Part shown: piece by piece, positions 19,251 through 28,831 of the stretch | Layout: each line of letters begins with the position of its first letter | How positions within the stretch are numbered: the first letter of the stretch is position 1 | NCBI GenBank assembly: GCA_009746045.1 | Contig: RPFO01000702.1 | Span: 1,370,001-1,424,356, forward strand | DNA length: 54,356 nucleotides | Direction: 5' to 3' | Source: Mesostigma viride | Lineage: Eukaryota > Streptophyta > Mesostigmatophyceae > Mesostigmatales > Mesostigmataceae | Translations under genes and position numbers: made by a program | The notes under the pieces: generated by a model | Database searches by the model: none | Told to the model about the DNA's origin: nothing | The model's input: the letters and a program-made list of their open reading frames with translations, nothing else

Positions 19251-21188
19251 TTAAGATGGCTTAGATTCCTTAACTTTTTTAATTGCGGCTGTTTTGACAC
19301 CTCTTCCTTTTGGTTCTGTTTTCTTTACAGTCTTGGAAATAATTTTTTGGTCCTTTCCAAAAGGAAAATCATTCTCTTCTTCACTGTCTATATCACGCCC
19401 TGAAAGAAGATTCTTGATCTCTTTCCCTGACATAGTTTCACGCTCTATTAAAGCTTTAGCTAGAATATGTAATTGATCTAAGTGGATTGTAAGGATGTTT
19501 TTAGCAAAATCATATCCTTCTTTTATTACTTTTTTTACTTCATCATCAATAATTTCCGAAGTCTTTTCTGATCTACCTTTATCCCCCCCACCTCCTGAAG
19601 CATACATATCCTCGTTAGTTTTACCATAAAAAATCGGCCCAATCTTTTCACTAAGCCCCCATTCTGTCACCATTGCTTGAGCCATATTAGTAGCCATTTT
19701 TATATCAGAGGACGCACCGGATGTAACCTTTTCAGCACCAAAAATTATTTCTTCTGCAACCCTACCTGCCATGGCAACGGCGATATCTGCTTTCATTTTT
19801 TCGAAAGTCATTGAGAGTCTATCTCCTTCAGGAAGGCGCATAACCATACCGAGAGCTCTACCTCTCGGAATAATAGTTGCCTTATGAATCGGATCAGAAG
19901 CACTACAATAAAGACCGACTAAAGCGTGGCCACCTTCGTGATAAGCAGTCAGCTTTTTTTCTGCATCAGACATGGCTAGCGACCTTCTTTCTACACCCAT
20001 TAATACTTTATCTTTAGCGTTTTCAAGATCTTCCATTTCCACAATTTTCTTACCAGCTCTTGCCGCAAGCAGGGCAGCTTCATTGACAAGGTTTTGCAGT
20101 TCAGCCCCAGAAAAACCTGGAGTTCCCCGAGCAATAATTCTTGGGTCTACTTTATCGGAATATTTGATTTTCTTCAAATGTACCTTCAAAATCTGCTCCC
20201 TACCATTAATATCAGGATTTGAAACTGTAATCTGTCTGTCAAACCTTCCAGGACGAAGAAGCGCAGGATCAAGCACGTCTGGCCTATTGGTTGCTGCAAT
20301 AATTACCACTCCTTCATTTGCTTCAAAACCATCCATTTCTACAAGCATCTGGTTAAGAGTTTGTTCCCTCTCGTCATTACCACCACCAAGGCCTATTCCT
20401 CTGTGACGACCTACTGCATCTATTTCATCAATAAATATAATACACGGGGCGTTTCTTTTCCCTTGTTCAAACATGTCTCTTACTCTACTAGCACCAACAC
20501 CAACAAACATTTCGACAAAATCAGAACCAGATATACTAAAAAATGGGACATTCGCTTCACCTGCTATAGCTTTTGCAAGTAAAGTTTTACCAGTTCCAGG
20601 AGGCCCTATCAATAAACATCCTTTTGGTATTTGACCTCCTAGTTTCTGGAATTTACTAGGGTTTCTCAGAAAATCTACTATTTCAGACAATTCTTCTTTC
20701 GCTTCATCAATACCAGCTACATCTGCGAAAGTTATCTTTGGTCCTTTATCAGATAAGAGTTTGGCTTTGGATTTACCAAAACCCATTCCTTTGCTACCGC
20801 CTTGCATCTGGCGCATAAAGAAAACCCATACCCCTATTAGAAGCAACATTGGAAACCAGGAAATAAAAATACTGAATATGGAATTCATTTTAGTGTCAGG
20901 CGGAATAACATCAACATATACTCCGTGCATTGTAAGCTTATCAATCAATCCTGGATAGTCAGCAGCATAAGTAGAAAAGCTTGTGCCATCGGTAAAAGTA
21001 CCGTCTAATGTTCTTCCTTGAATTTTAACTGAGGAAACTTGTTTTGCATCAACTTTATTCAAGAAATCAGAGAAGGCTAACTTCTCCCTACTAGAGCCAA
21101 AACCCTCACCCTGAAGAGCGTTAAAAGTCACGATCATTAATATAAAAATAAAGATCCAAATAAAAATATTTCTGTTCTGATTGTTCAT
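19251..21188 (-). CDS. ftsH: ATP-dependent zinc metalloprotease FtsH
   Basis: This is a 645-residue membrane-bound AAA+ protease. Two N-terminal transmembrane helices (about 8-25 and 106-127) flank a periplasmic segment. The AAA module has Walker A GPPGTGKT (195-202), Walker [13 protein letters not shown] and the second region of homology [17 protein letters not shown]. The zinc site is HEGGH (417-421); most homologues read HEAGH, but the HExxH residues are intact. FtsH degrades misfolded membrane proteins and regulators. The gene follows tilS with a nine-base gap, an order common in Rickettsiales and other bacteria. Confidence 0.97.
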   Translation of the reverse strand: MNNQNRNIFIWIFIFILMIVTFNALQGEGFGSSREKLAFSDFLNKVDAKQVSSVKIQGRTLDGTFTDGTSFSTYAADYPGLIDKLTMHGVYVDVIPPDTKMNSIFSIFISWFPMLLLIGVWVFFMRQMQGGSKGMGFGKSKAKLLSDKGPKITFADVAGIDEAKEELSEIVDFLRNPSKFQKLGGQIPKGCLLIGPPGTGKTLLAKAIAGEANVPFFSISGSDFVEMFVGVGASRVRDMFEQGKRNAPCIIFIDEIDAVGRHRGIGLGGGNDEREQTLNQMLVEMDGFEANEGVVIIAATNRPDVLDPALLRPGRFDRQITVSNPDINGREQILKVHLKKIKYSDKVDPRIIARGTPGFSGAELQNLVNEAALLAARAGKKIVEMEDLENAKDKVLMGVERRSLAMSDAEKKLTAYHEGGHALVGLYCSASDPIHKATIIPRGRALGMVMRLPEGDRLSMTFEKMKADIAVAMAGRVAEEIIFGAEKVTSGASSDIKMATNMAQAMVTEWGLSEKIGPIFYGKTNEDMYASGGGGDKGRSEKTSEIIDDEVKKVIKEGYDFAKNILTIHLDQLHILAKALIERETMSGKEIKNLLSGRDIDSEEENDFPFGKDQKIISKTVKKTEPKGRGVKTAAIKKVKESKPS

Positions 21189-21197
21189 TGAAAATTC

Positions 21198-22571
21198 CTA
21201 GAAAAAATGAGTAAAACGTGAAATAAAGTTAGGTTTAAAAATCACTTTTATAGCACCACTTAACACCCCACCATCATAATAAGATATATGGGGAATAGCC
21301 ACCACTTTTTCAAGATTTTTAATTACTGGTAGGGTAAATAATATAGATTTATGGTTATTATCACTATCTTTAGCTAAATTTTCCAAATTTAACTGGGGTA
21401 TTAGCGTTATATACTCTTCCATTTTTAGATTTGAAATAATATAGCCTGGTTTATTAAGAACAATTTCGAATCTATTATCCCAATAATAAACATAATAAGG
21501 AGGTTGAAACCGATAATCGTGTCTAGTGAGTGGTCCTGGCTGGATATATTGATAGGCTTGCTTCTCATCGCAGCTGTTCTCGACAAATACCTTTTCTTTA
21601 TAAATTGTTATCTCCTCATTTTTAACAATTAACTTACAATGATTCAAAGTAGAAGTTACAAACCTTTTAGATGAAAGCAAAGATATTATGTTAATTACGT
21701 TTCTGTATCTAGGGATAATAGTTTTACCACTAATTACTGTTAAAACGTAATTAATTATAGGAATTTTTATTTCATCTTCTAATCCATTAAATTTAGCAAT
21801 ATTAATTTTTGCAAAGCCGCATTCATATATTGATACTACCTCCGCAAGAGATTGTATTAAGCTCTGGTTTAGCAATTTAGCTTTTTCACTAGATAAATTA
21901 TAGTTAGCTAGTAAGTTGGCCTTTTCTGCTTTAGCAAGAGTGGCAAGTTTTTTCCTTATTCTATTCCTTTCGTATTTATCAGCTTGATTGGATTGATCTT
22001 CAAACCAAGTAATATTATTCTTGCACAAATATTCTATAAGTTCTTTCTTTTCTATATTAAATAAGGGGCGTACTATCCATACATTGTTCCAAAAATAAGT
22101 AATATTAGGCAAATGAGCAAGAAGACTAGATTTTTTGGATTTTCTTATTAAATAAGTCTCCAGCATATCATCAAAATGATGGGCTGTAAGCAATAAAGAA
22201 ATTCCAAGCTTTTTGCAATTTTCGCTCATTAAATCGTAACGGGCTTTCCTTGCTCTCTCTTGTATTGCTGTTATTTTATCACCTGAATTCCAGGATAAAG
22301 ACACAAATTTGAATTTGAATCTGCCTGCTAATTTTTCAACATAGTTAATTTCTAGTTTTGATTCTGGCCGCAAATTATGATTAACAGTAAAAATTGTAAT
22401 ATCAACTTTCCTCGCTTTAGCCCATTCTGCTATTAGATACAACAAAGCTGTTGAATCAGCTCCTCCAGAAACTGCAACTGCTAATCTGCTAATCCTATTT
22501 GCACCTAAAATATTATTCATATTAAAGGTGAGCTTTTTTTCTAGAGGAAAAAGAGATGAAATTTCGGCCAC
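21198..22571 (-). CDS. tilS: tRNA(Ile)-lysidine synthase
   Basis: TilS converts C34 of the CAU-anticodon isoleucine tRNA to lysidine so that it reads AUA. The 457-residue protein has the N-type ATP pyrophosphatase P-loop SGGADS (35-40), the ELxxxR-like follow-on region, and TAHHFDDMLET, which matches the catalytic HxxDDxxET block. The C-terminal half is poorly conserved, as is usual in Rickettsiales. It is followed by ftsH and preceded by a small membrane protein gene. Confidence 0.95.
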   Translation of the reverse strand: MAEISSLFPLEKKLTFNMNNILGANRISRLAVAVSGGADSTALLYLIAEWAKARKVDITIFTVNHNLRPESKLEINYVEKLAGRFKFKFVSLSWNSGDKITAIQERARKARYDLMSENCKKLGISLLLTAHHFDDMLETYLIRKSKKSSLLAHLPNITYFWNNVWIVRPLFNIEKKELIEYLCKNNITWFEDQSNQADKYERNRIRKKLATLAKAEKANLLANYNLSSEKAKLLNQSLIQSLAEVVSIYECGFAKINIAKFNGLEDEIKIPIINYVLTVISGKTIIPRYRNVINIISLLSSKRFVTSTLNHCKLIVKNEEITIYKEKVFVENSCDEKQAYQYIQPGPLTRHDYRFQPPYYVYYWDNRFEIVLNKPGYIISNLKMEEYITLIPQLNLENLAKDSDNNHKSILFTLPVIKNLEKVVAIPHISYYDGGVLSGAIKVIFKPNFISRFTHFF

Positions 22572-22577
22572 GCTTAC

Positions 22578-22883
22578 TTACTCAGGTAACCACGAGAGGT
22601 CTTCTGCTACTTCGTATATTAATATCAATAAATATATTGCAAAAATAGCCATGCCTAAACTGGCAATATATACTCTAAAAGATTTAAAAACTAACGCTAA
22701 TAAAGCACTTACTGCTATAGCCCCTAAGCTATAATAACCGCCATATACTAACAGCCGCCAAAGAATATTATTGCTAAAATAACTAATTAAACTACGATCA
22801 GTAGTATAAGCAAAGGCACTATATACAGGTAATTGATACAAAATAATTAAAAAAGTATATATAAAATTCTTATTAAAACTCAT
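22578..22883 (-). CDS. Small membrane protein with signal-like N-terminus, unknown function
   Basis: From the ATG at 22883 this encodes 101 residues. I prefer this start over one at 22946 because the longer form would overlap the end of sdhB and add a Lys/Cys-rich stretch. The protein has a hydrophobic N-terminal segment ending near SAFAY, like a signal peptide, and then two strong membrane helices. This signal-plus-two-helix layout resembles small VirB2/TrbC-type proteins, but no specific motif confirms that. It sits between sdhB (20-base gap) and tilS (6-base gap). Confidence 0.6.
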   Translation of the reverse strand: MSFNKNFIYTFLIILYQLPVYSAFAYTTDRSLISYFSNNILWRLLVYGGYYSLGAIAVSALLALVFKSFRVYIASLGMAIFAIYLLILIYEVAEDLSWLPE

Positions 22884-22902
22884 ACAGATTCCATTAGTAA
22901 AA

Positions 22903-23688
22903 TTACAAACCTTGCCTTTCAAGCATTTTTTTCTTAATTTCAGCAATCGCTTTAGCAGGATTTAAACCTTTTGGACAAGTTTTTGTACAATTCATGATTG
23001 TATGACACCTATAAAGTTTAAAAGGGTCTTCTAAGGCATCAAGCCTTTTACCGCTTGCTTCATCTCTTGAATCAGCAAGCCATCTATAAGCCTGGAGCAA
23101 TATAGCAGGGCCCAGATATTTTTCGCCGTTCCACCAATAACTTGGGCAAGAGGTAGAACAACAGGCACATAATATACATTCGTATAACCCGTCCAGTTTT
23201 TCTCGATCTTCTACAGATTGCAAACGTTCCTGTCCTTGTTCTACCGGAGTATCAGTTTTTAGCCATGGTTCTATGGAAGCATACTGAGCATAAAAATGGG
23301 TTAAATCAGGAACTAAATCTTTAATTACACTCATATGAGGGAGAGGATATATTTTAATATCACCAGAAACTTCGTCTATAGATTTAGTACAAGCAAGGGT
23401 ATTAGTTCCATCTATATTCATCGCACAACTACCGCAAATCCCTTCACGGCAAGATCTCCTAAAAGTTAGTGTAGAATCAACCTCATTTTTAATCTTAATT
23501 AGAGCATCCAAGACCATTGGTCCACATTTATTTAAATCTATGTAAAATGTATCGATTCTTGGATTTTCTCCAGAATCAGGATCATAACGATATATAATAA
23601 CTTTTTTAGGATAACCCGCATCTTCCAGGTTTCCATGCACTTTTCCTTCAGAAATTCTGGAATTTGGTGGTAATCTTAACTCTGCCAT
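22903..23688 (-). CDS. sdhB: Succinate dehydrogenase iron-sulfur subunit
   Basis: SdhB carries electrons from the flavoprotein SdhA to ubiquinone in complex II of the TCA cycle and respiratory chain. All three cluster motifs are present in the 261 residues: CREGICGSC for 2Fe-2[13 protein letters not shown] for 4Fe-4S, and [12 protein letters not shown] for 3Fe-4S. The sdhA and sdhCD genes are not adjacent: the gene upstream on this strand is holB, after a 127-base gap. They must lie elsewhere if the complex is functional. Confidence 0.97.
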   Translation of the reverse strand: MAELRLPPNSRISEGKVHGNLEDAGYPKKVIIYRYDPDSGENPRIDTFYIDLNKCGPMVLDALIKIKNEVDSTLTFRRSCREGICGSCAMNIDGTNTLACTKSIDEVSGDIKIYPLPHMSVIKDLVPDLTHFYAQYASIEPWLKTDTPVEQGQERLQSVEDREKLDGLYECILCACCSTSCPSYWWNGEKYLGPAILLQAYRWLADSRDEASGKRLDALEDPFKLYRCHTIMNCTKTCPKGLNPAKAIAEIKKKMLERQGL

Positions 23689-23815
23689 ATTTCCCTCAAA
23701 AAATTTAATTTCTAAAAAAGCGTTTTATCAAGGAATTGCAATATTATATAATATATGCAGTATATAATCTACAAAACGCTATTTTATATTGCAATTAATT
23801 TTATGTAAAACCGAT

Positions 23816-24616
23816 TTAGTTTATTATATTTATTAGTAAAATATAACTAGCTCTTAGCTCAAGATCAAAATTAATTGTATCATCAGTTAATTTTACCAGT
23901 TTATCATATTGTTTAGTAAGGTAACTAATCGATACTGGCATTAATTGATCTAAAAATTTCTTTTCTAAAGGTGATAATGCAACTTCATGGCCGGATAGTT
24001 TTTTACAAACTCGTGCAATTAAATTTTGAGCATTACTGGTAAACTTAACCCATAATTCCCTATCTTTTGAACTAAAATCTTTAAGATAAGCTAAATGCTC
24101 ATCAATTTTAGTTGTTTTAAGAAACGGCCTTACATAATAGTCATCCACCTGTTTGCTTATGCAACTATCAGGTACAGCGGAATTATAATTATATGTAATT
24201 TTTCTGCATCTTGAGCGAATAGTCGGTAAAATCGCAGCTGCATTAGTTGTTACAAGGAAAATATAAGTGTTTTTGGGAGTGTCTTCAAGTAGCTTTAAAC
24301 AGGAATTCGCTGCATTTAAATTCATTTGGTCTGCACCGTAAATAATAGCCGTTTTGTAACCAGAAATAATTGAAGTTTTATTCAGAAAATTCTGTAATTC
24401 CCTAATTTGCTGCATCGAAATGTTTTTTGCACTATCCCCAATTTTTTTCACCAGCATAAAGTCAGGATGGCGCAAAGTGTTCTGCTGCTGATAAAAAGCT
24501 TTACCAATAAATTCTACAATTTCATTCATTGCAGCTTCCAAATCATTTACGTCCACTAGGTAAACGCTATATAGCTTATTAAGGTCTAGAGCTTGAGCCA
24601 GATATTCTTTGATCAT
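23816..24616 (-). CDS. holB: DNA polymerase III subunit delta' (clamp-loader type)
   Basis: The 266-residue protein has the pattern of the delta' subunit: HPDFMLVKK, a sensor-like segment (IIYGADQMNLNAANSCLKLLEDTP) that is longer than the usual catalytic P-loop region, and the TIRSRCRKI sensor motif with its arginine. As in true delta', no functional Walker A is visible, consistent with a non-hydrolysing clamp-loader subunit. It lies 16 bases downstream of gltX on the same strand. Confidence 0.88.
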   Translation of the reverse strand: MIKEYLAQALDLNKLYSVYLVDVNDLEAAMNEIVEFIGKAFYQQQNTLRHPDFMLVKKIGDSAKNISMQQIRELQNFLNKTSIISGYKTAIIYGADQMNLNAANSCLKLLEDTPKNTYIFLVTTNAAAILPTIRSRCRKITYNYNSAVPDSCISKQVDDYYVRPFLKTTKIDEHLAYLKDFSSKDRELWVKFTSNAQNLIARVCKKLSGHEVALSPLEKKFLDQLMPVSISYLTKQYDKLVKLTDDTINFDLELRASYILLINIIN

Positions 24617-24632
24617 GCCTATAAATGTAGGG

Positions 24633-26018
24633 TTATTTTTTTAACCTATTAAGCGAGTGTTCCAATCCTAAAATTTCGATCATTTCAAATACGCTTGGTG
24701 ATTTAACGTCCCCAGCTATAAAAGCTCGGATAAAATGCATTAATTCACCAAGTTTCATATTAGCTAATTCCGCAAGCTCTTTTAATTTTTCTTGAATTAC
24801 ATCTTTAGAGAAATTTCCAAGGCTGGTCAGGGTTTCTCTTACTTGCATTAAAAGATTTTCATCAGTATTTAAAATTATCTGCCTTGCTTCCGCAGTAATG
24901 GAAAGCGGGAAATCTACTACGTACATAAGAGCCATTTGTTTAAGATCAACCAGTAGTTCAGCTCTTGGTTTTAAACTAGCCATTGCTTTTAAAATATTAC
25001 CTTTTGAAACATTTGATATTGCATGATCTTCTTCAATCATATTTATTACTATTTCAGCAAGTTCTGAATCATTTTTCTGTCTTAGGTAATGAGCATTTAA
25101 ATTTTTCATTCTATCAAAATCAAGTCTAGCAGCTGATTTACCTAATCCCTCAATACTAAACCATTTTATTGCTTGATCTCTTGAAATTATTTCATCGTCA
25201 CCATGACTCCAACCAAGCCTCAGCAAATAATTACATAAGGCTTCCGGTAAATAACCCATTTCTTTATAACTTTCCGTACCGAGAGCTCCGTGCCTTTTCG
25301 ATAATTTTGCACCATCTGGACCATGAATCAAAGGAATATGTACCATAGCCGGTACTTTATACCCAAGAGCTTCATATAAAATTTGCTGGCGATGAGCATT
25401 GCTTAGGTGATCATCACCCCTAATGATATGCGTAATACCCATGTCATGATCATCAACAACAACTGCTAACATATAGGTGGGACTACCGTCGCTACGGAGC
25501 ATTACCATATCATCGAGCTGACAATTCTGAACTACTACATCGCCTTGTAAAATGTCCTTAACTACGGTCACACCTTCCCTTGGAGCTTTTAACCGCACCA
25601 CTGGTTTTACACCTGTTGGATACTGAGCAACATCAGCATTCCTCCAAGGGCTATTAAAAATAAAATGCTGTTTTTTAGCCATAGCTTCTGCCCGCAAAGC
25701 TGCTATCTCTTCTTGCGATGAGAAACAGAAATAAGCTTTTCCAGCTTCAACCAAACTGTAAGCTACTTCCTGATGCCTTGCTTCTCTTGCTGATTGGTAT
25801 ACTACCTCATCATCATAATCTAAGCCTAACCACTTCAGCGACTCAAGAATAGCCTGCATCGCTTCTTGTGTTGATCTTTCTTTATCTGTATCTTCAATCC
25901 TAAGCAGGAATTTGCCGTTATTTTTTCTGGCAAACAGATAATTAAACAAAGCTGTTCTAGCTGATCCAATATGTAGAAATCCTGTGGGAGAAGGTGCAAA
26001 TCTTGTAACTACAGTCAT
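24633..26018 (-). CDS. gltX: Glutamyl-tRNA synthetase
   Basis: This is a 461-residue class I aminoacyl-tRNA synthetase of the bacterial GluRS type. It has the HIGS motif (16-19) within FAPSPTGFLHIGSARTALFN and the KLSKR motif (238-242). The C-terminal anticodon-binding part is present. Rickettsiales often have two GltX paralogues, one of which may also charge tRNA-Gln for transamidation; which one this is cannot be told here. GltX is required for translation. Confidence 0.96.
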   Translation of the reverse strand: MTVVTRFAPSPTGFLHIGSARTALFNYLFARKNNGKFLLRIEDTDKERSTQEAMQAILESLKWLGLDYDDEVVYQSAREARHQEVAYSLVEAGKAYFCFSSQEEIAALRAEAMAKKQHFIFNSPWRNADVAQYPTGVKPVVRLKAPREGVTVVKDILQGDVVVQNCQLDDMVMLRSDGSPTYMLAVVVDDHDMGITHIIRGDDHLSNAHRQQILYEALGYKVPAMVHIPLIHGPDGAKLSKRHGALGTESYKEMGYLPEALCNYLLRLGWSHGDDEIISRDQAIKWFSIEGLGKSAARLDFDRMKNLNAHYLRQKNDSELAEIVINMIEEDHAISNVSKGNILKAMASLKPRAELLVDLKQMALMYVVDFPLSITAEARQIILNTDENLLMQVRETLTSLGNFSKDVIQEKLKELAELANMKLGELMHFIRAFIAGDVKSPSVFEMIEILGLEHSLNRLKK

Positions 26019-26164
26019 GCCTGGGTTAAATATTTAGTCTTAAATTATAAATTTATCCAATCCCCAGCTTGGCGCTATTTTTATAACACACTATAAAAAC
26101 ACTTCGGGGTAACGATCAAAACTTGGATTATTGAAGTCTAAAATATCTTGTGATGATCTAAACA

Positions 26165-26803
26165 TCAAGTTAAAATACTGAAATAACTATCTTTAGTTAC
26201 TATTATATGGTCATGCACTGATACATCAAAAACTTTACACGCCTTAATTATTTTATCGGTAATTATCCAATCATTCTCGGAAGGTACTGGATTACCACTA
26301 GGGTGGTTATGTACAACAATAATAGCTGCCGCTCCGTAAAACAAAACTTTTTTAATTATTTCCCGTAAATATAACGGAGCTACATCCAAACTACCTTCGG
26401 AAATGACCTCATCTACCAAAACAATATTTTTCTTGTTTAAAAGTAAGAGCCTGCACTGCTCCACATCTAAACCACCCATTGTAAATTTCAAATAATCTAG
26501 AAGTTCCTTTCGATTACTAATCACATTTGTATTTTTTATTCTGGTACGCAAGATATCGCTAATTAATTGTTTTAATAATTCTAAGACCTCTAGCACGCAC
26601 TTCTCTTCGGGCATCATAACCGATAATTTATATTTGTCGGTGTAAAATATCTCCCCTAAATCTCCAAATCGCTCCAATAATGTCTTGGCAACTATATTTG
26701 CTTCTACAACCTCTTTATAGTAAAAAGAAAATAATTTCGTGAGCAGTTCTTCTTCCCTAATCCGTTGTTCTAAATCACCTATAGTACTAGTTGCTAAACC
26801 CAT
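26165..26803 (-). CDS. radC: RadC-like JAB/MPN-domain protein
   Basis: The 212-residue protein has an N-terminal helix-hairpin-helix-like region and a C-terminal JAB (MPN+) domain. The metal motif HNHPSGNPVPSENDWIITD fits HxHPSG-x(5)-S-x2-D, with preceding glutamate in DEVISEGSLD. RadC proteins were named for DNA repair, but that role is now doubted. The protein lacks obvious localisation signals. The start at 26803 is followed by MGLATSTIGDLEQ; the expected N-terminal extension of some RadC proteins is shorter here. Confidence 0.88.
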   Translation of the reverse strand: MGLATSTIGDLEQRIREEELLTKLFSFYYKEVVEANIVAKTLLERFGDLGEIFYTDKYKLSVMMPEEKCVLEVLELLKQLISDILRTRIKNTNVISNRKELLDYLKFTMGGLDVEQCRLLLLNKKNIVLVDEVISEGSLDVAPLYLREIIKKVLFYGAAAIIVVHNHPSGNPVPSENDWIITDKIIKACKVFDVSVHDHIIVTKDSYFSILT

Positions 26804-27191
26804 TTACATCCCTTAAATAAAACTTACCAATAATAGATGTGACCGCCATAACCTGGCATAAAATAACATTATTTGTATCAATGGCGATCGGGGAGTAGAA
26901 AAAACCGTAGAAATTCAGTTACAATAACTTTTAGGACCTAAAAAATCACTTTATTTTACACTTTAGGACCTTGTACATAGTTATCATCTCCCCAATCTTG
27001 ATTGAGGGTGTACCAATTAGGCTAATACAAACCATTTCTAAAGAGGTTTTCTAGACCCCAAAGCTTGACGCATCTGCATGATTTTGATTAAAAAACATAC
27101 AGATGCCCTCTTACTTCGCGGGTGACTTTATAAGATTTTATACGTTTCGTCAACAATAACTATAAGTTATTATTATTTTTAGTTTTTTACC
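26804..27191. other. Gap between radC and endolysin with palindromic structure
   Basis: No gene is seen here. The stretch holds a near-palindromic element, GATCGGGGAG at 26886-26895 facing CTCCCCAATC at 26988-26997, that resembles the ends of the element at 33959. Inside it are two direct copies of TTTAGGACCT, about 40 bases apart. A second stem-loop has arms at 27070-27080 and 27096-27106, with one mismatch. Confidence 0.5.
26886..26997. repeat. Palindromic element, copy 1 (RPE-like)
   Basis: This 112-base stretch is bounded by GATCGGGGAG and a near-complement CTCCCCAATC. The same terminal octamer GATCGGGG bounds the element at 33959-34055. Size and palindromic ends fit the short palindromic elements of Rickettsia genomes, but only the ends are clearly shared, so family membership is tentative. 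Confidence 0.4.
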
Positions 27192-27653
27192 TTAAAGTAA
27201 ACTCTTATCTAAAATCCTATAACTACTAAACAAATCGCTCTCAAGTTTTCTTCTCCGCACTAGACCCATAATTTTTCTACCTCCTGCATATGTCCATTTT
27301 AAAAACTCTTTTGCCCCTTCATCATAATGACCATAATTGATTTTCTGCCTTAAAACTGACCTTTGAAGAGCAGCAGTACCTACATTAAATGTAAAAGAGA
27401 CAAGTGCAGCAAACTGATCATCATTTATTTCTACATCAATATATTTCAGGACTGACCTTTCTATTTTGCGCAAGTCATTTTCTAATATTTGACTGGCTTT
27501 TTCCTGGGTAACTATTTTATAAGGATCACTAGGGAGTATCCTGTGTCCATAACCTATGGTAAGATAGCCGCCACTACAAATATACGGTTCGGCTTTAAAG
27601 CCTTCTAAGGATTTAATTAACTGAATTCCTTTGGGATTGGTAAATCGGTGCAT
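27192..27653 (-). CDS. GTA/phage endolysin, glycoside hydrolase family 24
   Basis: This 153-residue muramidase resembles T4-type lysozymes. The catalytic pattern E-8aa-(D/C)-5aa-T is present with Glu17, Cys26 and Thr32 (SLEGFKAEPYICSGGYLTIG), so the position of T4 Asp20 is Cys, a known variant in phage endolysins. No signal peptide or SAR helix is evident at the N-terminus, so it probably needs the adjacent holin for release. It is the last gene of the minus-strand operon of four GTA-type genes and lies 18 bases after the holin. Confidence 0.92.
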   Translation of the reverse strand: MHRFTNPKGIQLIKSLEGFKAEPYICSGGYLTIGYGHRILPSDPYKIVTQEKASQILENDLRKIERSVLKYIDVEINDDQFAALVSFTFNVGTAALQRSVLRQKINYGHYDEGAKEFLKWTYAGGRKIMGLVRRRKLESDLFSSYRILDKSLL

Positions 27654-27671
27654 CGATTTTCTAATTTTGCA

Positions 27672-28124
27672 CTATATTTTATTTTTCCATAATTTTTGAA
27701 AAGTACGCTGTCCATAATAAAAACTGATAATACCAGCAAAAATCGCCTGATCGTCAGTACTCCAAATAATTTCAATATACTCGATTACATGGCTAGTTCT
27801 AGAAATCGCAGCATATTGGAGGTATTTTACAACCATATACATAATGAAAAAGCTGTAAGCAAGAACAGGCCTAACTAGACCGTTAACTGCATCTACCCAT
27901 GTAATCTCAGTTTTATACGTTGCATATAACGATGCTTGTTCCTGGATATCTCGTGATATATGAATCTCTTCTAAAGATCGGCTTGCGGCTGTCTGGTTAT
28001 ATTGAATTTGCTTTTCTAAAATAGCTAGTTCATGCTTTTTATCGTTTGCATCTTTAAAATATTTGACTATTTCAGGAATTATTGAGCTGATAAAACCGGC
28101 AATTGAAGCAAGTAAAGTAATCAT
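27672..28124 (-). CDS. GTA-type 3-TM holin
   Basis: The 150-residue protein has an N-terminal helix (about 3-20), a soluble helical middle, and two further membrane helices after about residue 80, giving three transmembrane segments. The segment DAVNGLVRPVLAYSFFIMYM matches the conserved 'nGLvRP' core of the Holin-of-3TMs family found next to gene transfer agent genes in Alphaproteobacteria. Holins open the inner membrane so that an endolysin can reach the wall, and the endolysin gene follows directly. Confidence 0.85.
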   Translation of the reverse strand: MITLLASIAGFISSIIPEIVKYFKDANDKKHELAILEKQIQYNQTAASRSLEEIHISRDIQEQASLYATYKTEITWVDAVNGLVRPVLAYSFFIMYMVVKYLQYAAISRTSHVIEYIEIIWSTDDQAIFAGIISFYYGQRTFQKLWKNKI

Positions 28125-28148
28125 AATTTTTCCTCAAATTTTTGGTGA

Positions 28149-28805
28149 TTAATATTGATAGTTTTTTTTGATTGTCTCAGCTAGGAAATGTTTAGATTCA
28201 GCTATTTTCTGGAATCTAAAAAAATCAATCGCATTAACTGTAGCAGTAACTTGAACAGACTCTTTTCCAGGCCACAAAATATTTTCAGGCCACTTAATAT
28301 TAAAAACCTCTTCATAATTTTGCTTAATCATTACCGCAAAGGAAGAATTTTTGACTTCATCAAAATTAAGCGCACACTTAGCCTCCAGATACAAATAATG
28401 ACAATCAACCTTACTTGGCAAAAGATATTCATCTTTGACACCTATAAATTTAAGTGAGGAAGAAGAGGCCTGTTCTTCAAAACCAGGTGATACCTTCTTC
28501 CAGCTATTATCTGAGAATATGGCAAAACAACCATCCTTTACCATATACACAAGCATATTATTATAAGGAGATATATATTGAAGCTCCTTGGTAGAATGGG
28601 CAAAGTAACAAATTTTGTTTTTATTTTCTCCAGCAGTAAGAATGAAACGCTGACCATAGGTGATAGACTCAGGAGGTTTTTCAACAAAATTATCTACACT
28701 TAAGTTCAAATTTGCATCAAGTTTTAGTAGGGACTCATTATATACTATATCTTTATGCTCCTGCCCTTGATACATAAGATCAAATTGGTAATTCGTAGTT
28801 TTCAT
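28149..28805 (-). CDS. DUF2793-like GTA-associated protein
   Basis: The N-terminal ~100 residues match the DUF2793 pattern: GQEHKDIVYNESLLKLDA, then a PPES..YGQRFIL strand, and a glycine-poor version of the 'dGaW' repeat near FAIFSDNSWKKV. DUF2793 proteins are found with GTA and prophage tail genes in Alphaproteobacteria, probably as tail-tip or baseplate add-ons. The C-terminal 100 residues are beta-rich and not recognised. The gene sits between the tail megatron and the holin, 26 and 24 bases away. Confidence 0.78.
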   Translation of the reverse strand: MKTTNYQFDLMYQGQEHKDIVYNESLLKLDANLNLSVDNFVEKPPESITYGQRFILTAGENKNKICYFAHSTKELQYISPYNNMLVYMVKDGCFAIFSDNSWKKVSPGFEEQASSSSLKFIGVKDEYLLPSKVDCHYLYLEAKCALNFDEVKNSSFAVMIKQNYEEVFNIKWPENILWPGKESVQVTATVNAIDFFRFQKIAESKHFLAETIKKNYQY

Positions 28806-28831
28806 AACATATTCTCTTACAGTATTAGTAC

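Noticed and set aside
19972-20406. A 144-codon plus-strand frame rich in Ser and Leu
   Set aside because: It is the antisense shadow of the conserved AAA region of ftsH.
26988-27186. CRISPR-like repetition or a small RNA near the endolysin
   Set aside because: Only one or two short repeats and a hairpin are present, with no regular repeat-spacer pattern.
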